NCBI GenBank assembly: GCA_011524785.1 | Contig: WTJQ01000203.1 | Span: 1 to 5,078, forward strand | From: Planctomycetota bacterium | GTDB lineage: Bacteria > Planctomycetota > UBA1135 > GCA-002686595 | Length of the DNA stretch: 5,078 bases | Direction of reading: 5' to 3' | In this document: one piece after another, positions 1 through 5,078 of the stretch | Layout of the letters: every line of letters begins with the position of its first letter | Position numbering within the stretch: the stretch's first letter is position 1 | Position numbers and translations under genes: made by a program | Notes under the pieces: model-generated | Told to the model about the DNA's origin: nothing | Databases searched by the model: none | The model's input: the letters and a program-made list of their open reading frames with translations, nothing else

Positions 1-695
1 GGCTGGCACTGCTCGAGCAGGGGCTCGAGGGAGGGGTGCAAGGGGCGGCGACGTGCTGCCTCCCGCGGAGCCTGGAAGCCGGTGGAGGCCCAGGTGTTCG
101 CATACCAATGAGGGGCCCAGGCCCCGTCCCGAGGGTGAGGTCCAGCGGGCCACTGCAGCATGGCGGGGTCGTATGCGACGCCGGCTGTGGAGCACAGCGC
201 CTGGAGCGCCTGCTCGGGGTCGCGCGCGAGGTCGGCGGAGTCCACGACGAGGGGCGGCTGGCCGTGCTGAGCGTGGAACCGGTCGAAGAGCTCCACCTGC
301 TGGGGGAGGCCCGTGTCCTCGAGGGCGAACTCGGGCAGCTTCTGGTCCAGGGACGCCAGCATGGCCCTCGGCTCGCGGATCAGGAAGGCGTGGGCCTGCC
401 CCTGCATCCACGTGCGGTCCATCCCCGGGAGGAGGTGGTGCGCCATCTGCTTCTGGTAGCCCAGGTCGTGACCGCTCGGGAGCGTCGCCTGGAGGTCGGC
501 GATCACCTCAGCCTCTGCGATCGGCTGGCTTGCGAGGATCTCGGCCTGCATGGGGTGCTGCTTCCCCGTCGAGGTGAGGTAGTGCGCGTAGAACGGCTCG
601 TCCCAGACCTGGGTACCGGGGCGGCTCGAGAAGGCGCGCATCAGCGCGGTCGAGAGGTTCCGGGGTCCGGACCAGACGGCAAGCAGAGCGGCCAT
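1..695 (-). CDS. Sulfotransferase-like protein, 3' end cut by the window edge
   Basis: At least 231 codons are open from an ATG at 695-693 to the left edge, with no stop seen, so the gene is partial at its C-terminus. The N-terminus reads AVWSGPRNLSTALMRAF (residues 6-22), the 5'-phosphosulfate-binding-loop style start of the WSGPRN(I/L)ST sulfotransferase-like family. It is followed by WDEPFYAHYL (31-40), and LIREPRAMLAS (105-115) resembles the 3'-phosphate-binding strand and helix. There is no signal peptide or membrane segment, so it should be cytoplasmic. The family is related to PAPS-dependent sulfotransferases; the substrate cannot be told, and a true sulfotransferase reaction is not proven. 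Members are often about 230-250 residues when not fused, so probably only a few residues are missing. The ATG lies 13 bases after the stop of the EamA transporter, so the two are likely co-transcribed. I see no clear Shine-Dalgarno. The reading frame is well supported; the substrate is unknown. Confidence 0.85.
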   Translation of the reverse strand, partial: MAALLAVWSGPRNLSTALMRAFSSRPGTQVWDEPFYAHYLTSTGKQHPMQAEILASQPIAEAEVIADLQATLPSGHDLGYQKQMAHHLLPGMDRTWMQGQAHAFLIREPRAMLASLDQKLPEFALEDTGLPQQVELFDRFHAQHGQPPLVVDSADLARDPEQALQALCSTAGVAYDPAMLQWPAGPHPRDGAWAPHWYANTWASTGFQAPREAARRRPLHPSLEPLLEQCQ

Positions 696-708
696 CCGAG
701 GAGCCTAC

Positions 709-1608
709 TCAGGTGCTGTTCTCCGCGCGAGCGACCGTGAGCACTCCCGCGGCGACGACCGGAGCTGCGAGGAGGACCGGGAGCCCCGGAACCTCTCCCA
801 GGATCACCCAGGCGAGGATGGAGGCGAGGAGGGGCTCACCCAGGGCCGCCAGGGACACCATCACGGCTGTCAGTGACTGCAGCGCCCAGTTCAGGAGAGA
901 GTGTCCCACCAACTGGGGAACGAGCGCGAGGCCCAGGACAGGGATCCACTCCGCGAGGTCAGCAGGGACCTCTGCCCGTCCCGAGAGGCCGGCCGCGAGG
1001 GCCAGGGCGAGCGCGGCCACGCCGTAGCAGACGCAGAGGTAGGTCACGAGAGGTGCCTCCCGGACCACACCGCGCCCGGCCAGGGTGTACCCGGCCCAGC
1101 CCAGGGCACCGAGCAGCGCGAGTGCTGGCCCCAGCGCGCCCAGCATGGTGGGGCCGCCGGGAGCGAGGAGCGCCTCGATGAGGGGGAGCCCCACGGCGCC
1201 GGCCAGACCGAGGCCGAGCCCGAGACGGGCCCGCGCGGCCACCACCTCCCCGTTAACCCTGTTGCTCAGCAGGGCCACCCAGAGCGGGGTCGTGTTCACG
1301 AGCAGGACGCTGACGGCGACGCTCGTGTGGTCCAGGGACCACAGCCAGGCTCCGAAGTGGAGCGCGAGCAGGAGCCCGGCAAGGAGGGACCGTCCGACGG
1401 GCAGCGCGCTCCAGCCACCCGCGCGAAGGGCGGGTCCCACCAGGAGCAGGCCTGCAATGCCGCAGCGCCAGCCAGCCTTGGAGAGCGGGTCGAGCTGCGA
1501 GTGGCGCGCGAAGATCGAGCCCGTCGCGACCGCTGTGACCGCGAGGATGAGGCCGCCGGTCAGCGTGCCGACCGAGCGGCTGCGGGGTGCACCTCGAGGA
1601 GCGGCCAT
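709..1608 (-). CDS. DMT-superfamily transporter, EamA family
   Basis: This is a 299-residue inner-membrane protein with about ten hydrophobic helices in two homologous halves, at roughly residues 15-145 and 157-293, the usual size and layout of EamA (RhaT/YdcZ-like) drug/metabolite transporters. Telling stretches are TSVAVSVLLVNTTPLWVALL (95-114) in the first half, and GHSLLNWALQ (235-244) followed by LGEPLLASILAW (256-267) in the second. EamA proteins export or import small metabolites; the substrate cannot be read from sequence. The frame is open upstream to a GTG at 1719, giving 336 residues. I prefer the ATG at 1608-1606 because the extra 37 residues are Pro/Ser/Ala-rich and non-hydrophobic, and EamA proteins normally start just before the first helix. 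Neither start has a convincing Shine-Dalgarno. The sulfotransferase-like gene follows after 13 bases, suggesting a two-gene unit, though no functional link is evident. Confidence 0.9.
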   Translation of the reverse strand: MAAPRGAPRSRSVGTLTGGLILAVTAVATGSIFARHSQLDPLSKAGWRCGIAGLLLVGPALRAGGWSALPVGRSLLAGLLLALHFGAWLWSLDHTSVAVSVLLVNTTPLWVALLSNRVNGEVVAARARLGLGLGLAGAVGLPLIEALLAPGGPTMLGALGPALALLGALGWAGYTLAGRGVVREAPLVTYLCVCYGVAALALALAAGLSGRAEVPADLAEWIPVLGLALVPQLVGHSLLNWALQSLTAVMVSLAALGEPLLASILAWVILGEVPGLPVLLAAPVVAAGVLTVARAENST

Positions 1609-1632
1609 CCACGGATCATGGCGTGCCGAGGG

Positions 1633-1751
1633 GGTGGCTGGGCGGCTGGAGAGGCCGGGAGCCGGGGAAGAGTCCTGAGGGGTCCCTGGAACGAGCCCGG
1701 GGGCCGCGGCGTAGGCCACGACCCCCGGGAGAAGGTGGCTGGGCGGTTGGA
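1633..1751. repeat. 18-bp imperfect direct repeat (1633-1650 and 1734-1751)
   Basis: The plus strand reads ggtggctgggcggctgga at 1633-1650 and ggtggctgggcggttgga at 1734-1751. That is 17 of 18 identical, with starts 101 bp apart, and the match stops abruptly on both sides. Both copies lie upstream of the preferred EamA start. The right copy overlaps the left arm and loop of the hairpin at 1741-1757. It could be a regulatory site, a small local duplication, or chance in GC-rich DNA. Confidence 0.35.
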
Positions 1752-1757
1752 CCGCCC
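1741..1757 (-). terminator. GC-rich hairpin after the FG-GAP gene, possible terminator
   Basis: A perfect 7-bp inverted repeat, gggcggt/accgccc with a 3-base loop, begins 5 bases after the stop of the FG-GAP protein. The position suits a transcription terminator or a 3'-end-protecting hairpin. No run of U follows on the minus strand, so it is not a textbook intrinsic terminator. Confidence 0.45.
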
Positions 1758-1762
1758 GAGGA

Positions 1763-3553
1763 TCACTGGAAGGTGATCGAGACTCCGTTGGTGAAGTTCG
1801 AGACTGCGCCCACGTCGCGGAACCAGGTCGAGAAGTTCCAGGTGTCGCCCGGTTGGACCGCGTTCACGCCGCTGACGGGCCAGTTGGCGTTCAGGGGGAG
1901 AGCGAGCTCGAAGGACCCGCCACTGCCCGAGTTCTTGATCTGGCCGGGAGCGCTGAAGCGGCCGATCTGTCCGGTGACGCAGAGGATGCCCTGCGAGACG
2001 GGGACGCTCGCCTGCGATGCGCTGACGATGAACAGGCCGAACTGACTCGGAGGCAGGAGGGTCGCCCGGAGGGTGACGTTGTTGGCCGACGCGTTCACGG
2101 AGCCCTCGGCCTGGATGAGGCCCGGGAAGCCGGTGCTGTTCGTGTTGGCCGTGCAGTAGGGCGTGCCGATGGGGCCGCTTCCGCCGCCGGTGTTGGTGTC
2201 GTTGATCCAGAGGTCGGTGCCGCTGCAGCGCCCGATGAGGATGTCGTTGTCCCCGTCGTTGTCGAGGTCGAACACGGCGACGTCGTGGGTGCCGGTCATG
2301 TCCGAGGTGCTCATTCCCGTGAAGCCGCGATCGCCGCCGCCGGACTCCTCGTGGAGGGTCACGAAGCCGCCGACCGTGCCGCCACGGTTGTGGTAGATGT
2401 GCAGGCGACGGCTGCAGCTGGGGATGTCGACGTCGACATCACAGATCAGCACGTCGTTCCAGTTGTCGCCGTCGAGGTCGACGATGAGGTTGTTGGAGCC
2501 GAAGCCGTCGTCGGTGTTGTAGGTGTAGGCCGAGGACCAGTTGACGCGACCGAAGGCGTCGTTGCCCTGGTTCAGCATGTAGCGGTCGGCGCCGTCGTCC
2601 GAGATCACCACGTCCGGCTTCCCGTCCTGGTTCAGGTCGCCCACGTTGGTGTGGTACGGAGCGCCGAGGTAGGGCTCCTGGAACTGGTTGAACATCCCCT
2701 GGGAGTTGGGGTTGTTGTAGGCGACCGACATCTTCGGACCCGAGGCCCCCGTGGAGCCGAGGGCGGTGTCCTTCACGATGTCTGCTGCGCCGTCGCCGTT
2801 CATGTCTGCGATGACGGCCGAGACGCCGAAGCTCGAGTCGAGCATGGCGGGGGTCATGCGCGACGAGGACTCGTCGAGGAAGTTCCCGCTGCCGTCGTTG
2901 ATGAGCAGCCGGTCGTTGAGGTCGACCACGGCGCTCTGGTGGTAGTGCGCGAAGTAGAGGTCCGGGTAGCCGTCGCCGGTGACGTCGCCGATGCCCACGC
3001 CGCAGAAGTTGGGGAAGGTGCCGAAGTCCGGGATGCGGCTCTCCTGGTACTCGAGTCCCAGCCATTGGCCGCTCGCGTCCTCACCGAGGTTCATGTAGAC
3101 CCGCGGGTGGCTGAGGCTCTTGGGCTGGCTGGGGGTGATCGTGGTGCAGGTGATGACGTCCAGCCACCCGTCGAGGTCCACGTCGCCGAGGATGACGTCG
3201 CGGTCGTTGGTGGGGGTGAGGAAGCCCTGGTCCCCGGGGACGTCGGTGGCGCTCGCGTACTGGGCCGTACGATCGGTCAGCACCCCGTTCTCGTTCATGA
3301 GGAGGACGTTCGGGAAGCGGCCGGCCGTCGTGTAGGGCTGCTTGCGAACGACGACGACGTCGGTCCAGCCGTCGTTGTCCAGGTCTCCCCAGGCGTAGTC
3401 CTTCTCCTGCTGATCGTTCAGCAGGGTGCTGCTGCTGCCCGAGAGGAGCGTGTCGTCCTGGTGGAAGGTGACCCAGGAGATGTTGTTCTGAGCGGCTGCG
3501 GGCCCGGCGAGGGCCAGGGCCGCGAGAGGCAGCAAGGAGCGGTTCGGGATCAT
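1763..3553 (-). CDS. Secreted FG-GAP/VCBS seven-repeat propeller protein with shared C-terminal domain
   Basis: This is a 596-residue exported protein. Residues 1-21 form a signal peptide (MIPNRSLLPLAALALAGPAA, then AQ). Seven DxDxDGxxD-type calcium loops follow, starting at residues 57, 124, 190, 250, 306, 359 and 429 (for example DLDNDGWTD, DVDLDGWLD, DMNGDGAAD). They are spaced 53-70 residues apart and interleaved with VCBS-type strands such as LLINDGSGNF. Seven loops fit a complete integrin-alpha-like seven-bladed beta-propeller. After a Gly-rich linker (456-463), residues 465-596 form a separate beta-rich domain starting PYCT, homologous to the end of the upstream neighbour. No catalytic motif is visible; a binding or surface role is inferred. 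The start is the ATG at 3553-3551. The frame is open to 3946, but that extension lacks a secretion signal, is Pro/Arg/His-rich and overlaps the upstream gene in another frame. No Shine-Dalgarno is visible before this ATG. Confidence 0.93.
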   Translation of the reverse strand: MIPNRSLLPLAALALAGPAAAQNNISWVTFHQDDTLLSGSSSTLLNDQQEKDYAWGDLDNDGWTDVVVVRKQPYTTAGRFPNVLLMNENGVLTDRTAQYASATDVPGDQGFLTPTNDRDVILGDVDLDGWLDVITCTTITPSQPKSLSHPRVYMNLGEDASGQWLGLEYQESRIPDFGTFPNFCGVGIGDVTGDGYPDLYFAHYHQSAVVDLNDRLLINDGSGNFLDESSSRMTPAMLDSSFGVSAVIADMNGDGAADIVKDTALGSTGASGPKMSVAYNNPNSQGMFNQFQEPYLGAPYHTNVGDLNQDGKPDVVISDDGADRYMLNQGNDAFGRVNWSSAYTYNTDDGFGSNNLIVDLDGDNWNDVLICDVDVDIPSCSRRLHIYHNRGGTVGGFVTLHEESGGGDRGFTGMSTSDMTGTHDVAVFDLDNDGDNDILIGRCSGTDLWINDTNTGGGSGPIGTPYCTANTNSTGFPGLIQAEGSVNASANNVTLRATLLPPSQFGLFIVSASQASVPVSQGILCVTGQIGRFSAPGQIKNSGSGGSFELALPLNANWPVSGVNAVQPGDTWNFSTWFRDVGAVSNFTNGVSITFQ

Positions 3554-3687
3554 GTCTCGGGGGGAGGTCTGAGAGGGCCGCAGGTGCCGTGGGCGCCAGC
3601 AGGCAATCAATTGGAACTCATGGGACCGTCTTGGGCCAGATCCAAGGGGCGGAGGGCCCATGGGGCGGCGCGGGGACGGTACAGCGG

Positions 3688-3702
3688 CGGGGCAGGGCCC
3701 CG
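3688..3702 (-). terminator. Compact GC hairpin after the 350-residue secreted-protein gene
   Basis: A 6-bp all-GC inverted repeat, cggggc/gccccg with a 3-base loop, begins 9 bases after the stop at 3712. It resembles the hairpin after the FG-GAP gene in position and loop size. There is no U-tract. It may separate or attenuate transcription between the two genes, or be chance in GC-rich DNA. Confidence 0.3.
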
Positions 3703-3711
3703 AACGGTTGG

Positions 3712-4764
3712 TCAGGGGCAGATGGTGAAGCGGATGGCGTTCGAGGTGGCGCTCCCCGTGCCGTCGGGGTGCTGGGGGTCCCGGTACCAAGCCTGGGCAT
3801 GCACCTGCTGGCCGACGATGAGGCCGTAGTTGCTCATGACGACCTGGGGGAACAGCTGGTCCAGGGAGCCGGTGCAGGCGGTTCCGGGCAGGCCGGCTCC
3901 GCCCGTGAAGTGGGTCTGCATGCGACGGAGGGGGCCCTGAACGCACAGCGTTCCGCCGAGCCAGGGCAGGTTCGCATCGCCGAGGCCCCAGAAGGTGAGG
4001 CCGAACTGCTTGTTGAGGACGTCGCTGGCCTGGATCCGGAAGTCGTCGGCACCCGTGAGGGAGGCCGTGCCGGTCGCGCTCAGGGTGGCCACGCAGCCCA
4101 GCGAGTTGGCCTTGCCGGTGCAGTAGGTGACCGGAGCCGGGCAGTCCGCCACCTCGATCGTGAGCACGTGGTTGCCCTGGGACGGGGAGATCCCGGCCTG
4201 CTCGACGCGCCAGAAGGGGTTGGGGACCGCGCTGGCTGCGATCACGTTCGCGTGGCCCTCGGAGAGAACGAGCTGGTAGGTGCCGGGCTGTGTCGGGGCG
4301 GTCAACGGACCGCTGGCGAGGACGAGGGGCGAGCCCTGCGTCGCGACGCCGGTCATGACCATGCCGCTGGGGGCTGCGGCGAAGGTCTGGTTGATCGTGT
4401 TCTGGGCGCCGCCGATCTGGAGCAGGCCTCCCTGGTTCGGGGTCCCGCCGAAGCCGGCAGGGTTGTTGATCCCGAGCGGCGTGGCGAAGTTGAGCATCTC
4501 CGCCGACGTGGGGGCATCGCCCTGCGGCAGGACGCCGCCGTCGTAGGCCAGGTCGAAGGCGAAGAACGCCAGGCCCTGGTTGTCCCCATCACTCAGCTCT
4601 CCCACGACCTGCCAGGTCAGCGCCTCGCCAGGGCTGGCGCTGATGGCGGTCGCGCCGGAGGGGTCCTGCAGCTGAAGCACCAGATCACTGGCGGCCGCCA
4701 TGGGGGCGGTCGCCAGAACGAGGCCCGCCGTCCGCGTGAGGAGCTCGAGGGGTGTACGCATCAT
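3712..4764 (-). CDS. Secreted two-domain protein: possibly cohesin-like N-terminal domain plus shared C-terminal domain
   Basis: This is a 350-residue exported protein with no recognised enzymatic motif. Residues 1-25 look like a signal peptide ending MAAA before SDLVLQLQ. Residues 26-208 are beta-rich and Cys-free until the end. Segments such as NQGLAFFAFDLAYDGGVL and PGTYQLVLSEGHANVI resemble the cohesin-like/carbohydrate-binding sandwich folds common in planctomycete secreted proteins; this is a loose resemblance only. Residues 213-350 start TYCTGKANSLG and end ATSNAIRFTICP, matching the C-terminal domain of the FG-GAP protein next to it. All six cysteines of the mature protein (208, 215, 224, 274, 297, 349) lie in or just before this domain, suggesting disulfides outside the cytoplasm. 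The frame opens at a GTG (4779) overlapping the upstream stop. I chose the ATG at 4764 because AGGAGG lies six bases before it; the adjacent ATG at 4761 is equally possible. Tight spacing to the upstream dockerin-tailed gene implies co-expression. Confidence 0.9.
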   Translation of the reverse strand: MMRTPLELLTRTAGLVLATAPMAAASDLVLQLQDPSGATAISASPGEALTWQVVGELSDGDNQGLAFFAFDLAYDGGVLPQGDAPTSAEMLNFATPLGINNPAGFGGTPNQGGLLQIGGAQNTINQTFAAAPSGMVMTGVATQGSPLVLASGPLTAPTQPGTYQLVLSEGHANVIAASAVPNPFWRVEQAGISPSQGNHVLTIEVADCPAPVTYCTGKANSLGCVATLSATGTASLTGADDFRIQASDVLNKQFGLTFWGLGDANLPWLGGTLCVQGPLRRMQTHFTGGAGLPGTACTGSLDQLFPQVVMSNYGLIVGQQVHAQAWYRDPQHPDGTGSATSNAIRFTICP

Positions 4765-4770
4765 CGGTCT

Positions 4771-4776
4771 CCTCCT
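4771..4776 (-). promoter_or_regulatory. Strong Shine-Dalgarno deciding the start of the 350-residue secreted protein
   Basis: The minus strand reads AGGAGG here, followed by a 6-base spacer and ATGATG. The first A is the last base of the upstream TGA stop (4778-4776). This favours the ATG at 4764 (spacer 6) or 4761 (spacer 9) over the upstream GTG at 4779, and suggests translational coupling. It is the only clear Shine-Dalgarno in the window. Confidence 0.75.
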
Positions 4777-5078
4777 CACTGCCCGGTGAAGGCGCGCTGG
4801 AACGCGCCGAACTCGACGAGGTCGAAGTCCCCGTCCTGATCGAGATCGCAGAGGGCGCCAACGTCGTCGGCTCCGTGGGGGACGGCCGGTGCGGGGCCGT
4901 TGAACTGCTGGTAGCAGAAGAACCAGTCGTACTCGTCCACGTCGTGGTCGTCGTCCGAGAGGTCGAACTCGGCCTGTCCCAGGGACCGCAGGAACTTGCG
5001 CAGCGCGGCCTGATCGCCGCTCGAGAGTGCCAAGTAGGCCGCCTGGCTCGCGGCGGCCTCACCGCCGTGGGCGAGGAT
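4776..5078 (-). CDS. C-terminal end of a probable di-haem oxidoreductase-like protein with a dockerin-like tail (partial)
   Basis: The frame is open from the right edge to a TGA at 4778-4776, so about 100 C-terminal residues are visible and the start lies outside. The first visible residues read ILAHGGEAAASQAAYLALSS and continue to a KFLRSL segment (near 4980). This matches the end of DHOR/DUF1111 di-haem thiol oxidoreductases, whose typical ending is HGGEA..S...F..L....R..L..FL.SL. The CxxCH haem motifs would lie outside the window, so the assignment rests on this short tail alone. Two Asp-rich repeats follow. The first starts FDLSDDDHDVDEYD (4967-4926) and ends QQFNG (4896). The second, CDLDQDGDFDLVEFGAF then QRAFTG (4850-4782), contains a perfect 12-residue EF-hand loop D-L-D-Q-D-G-D-F-D-L-V-E. 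This is the dockerin type I-like tail seen at the end of many planctomycete secreted proteins. Each repeat carries one Cys. A TTG at 5033 could start an 85-residue frame, but continuous homology upstream of it argues against that. It is tightly coupled to the next gene. Confidence 0.75.
   Translation of the reverse strand: MLAHGGEAAASQAAYLALSSGDQAALRKFLRSLGQAEFDLSDDDHDVDEYDWFFCYQQFNGPAPAVPHGADDVGALCDLDQDGDFDLVEFGAFQRAFTGQ

Noticed and set aside
36..740. 234-codon plus-strand open frame at the left edge
   Set aside because: It is antisense to the sulfotransferase-like gene, whose conserved WSGPRNLST and DEPFYAHYL motifs identify the minus strand as coding.
1609..1719. 37-residue N-terminal extension of the EamA transporter from a GTG
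   Set aside because: It is non-hydrophobic, Pro/Ser/Ala-rich, beyond the usual family length and without a Shine-Dalgarno. It cannot be fully excluded without comparative data.
901..1776. Plus-strand open frames opposite the EamA gene (also 873-1181 and 1085-1678)
   Set aside because: They are stop-poor shadows typical of high-GC DNA. Their products are Arg/Gly/Pro-rich and hydrophilic, while the minus strand encodes a clear ten-helix transporter.
3637..3653. Short inverted repeat (cttgg/ccaag) in the 3554-3711 gap
   Set aside because: It has only a 5-bp stem with a 7-base loop and no U-tract, well within chance.
1853..3829. 658-codon plus-strand open frame across the FG-GAP gene
   Set aside because: It is the antisense shadow of the propeller gene. 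GAC Asp codons on the minus strand read as GTC Val here, giving a Val/Asp/Gly/Ala-rich protein with no domain, signal peptide or family match.
3554..3946. 131-residue N-terminal extension of the FG-GAP frame
   Set aside because: It overlaps the upstream gene, is Pro/Arg/His-rich, and would bury a clear signal peptide that begins at 3553.
3589..4839. 416-codon plus-strand open frame
   Set aside because: It is antisense to the 350-residue secreted protein and part of the dockerin-tailed gene, with a low-complexity Gly/Arg/Ala/Glu composition and no recognisable motif.

Overview
The window is a high-GC bacterial segment in which every supported gene lies on the minus strand. Transcription therefore runs from right (5078) to left (1). 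It looks like a planctomycete, probably one of the marine lineages rich in secreted FG-GAP, dockerin-like and cohesin-like proteins. That placement rests on the Asp-loop dockerin-like tail, the secreted FG-GAP propeller and the style of the C-terminal domains. It is inference from protein style, not a database match.

Right half (1763-5078), three genes for exported proteins. The first is the C-terminal end of a protein cut by the right edge. It begins with a signature resembling the end of di-haem (thiol) oxidoreductases (DHOR/DUF1111) and ends in two Asp-rich, dockerin-like repeats. Eleven bases after its stop begins a 350-residue secreted protein with a strong AGGAGG ribosome binding site that overlaps the upstream stop codon. 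This protein has an N-terminal beta-rich domain, loosely cohesin-like, and a Cys-containing C-terminal domain. After a 158-bp gap comes a 596-residue secreted protein with seven FG-GAP/VCBS calcium-loop repeats, enough for a full seven-bladed propeller. It ends in a C-terminal domain that is visibly homologous to the one in the preceding gene. A compact GC hairpin follows the stop codons of both the 350-residue and the 596-residue genes.

Left half (1-1608), an apparently unrelated unit: a DMT/EamA-family membrane transporter followed after 13 bases by a cytoplasmic sulfotransferase-like protein that runs off the left edge. The 154-bp gap between the two units holds the hairpin after the FG-GAP gene and an 18-bp imperfect direct repeat (17/18).

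The most interesting observation is the C-terminal domain of about 135 residues shared by two adjacent, otherwise unrelated secreted proteins, with a conserved Cys pair at matching spacing. Next is the coupled pairing of a dockerin-tailed oxidoreductase with a possibly cohesin-like partner. No RNA genes, CRISPR arrays, insertion sequences or phage genes were seen. The long plus-strand open frames are shadows of the minus-strand genes.
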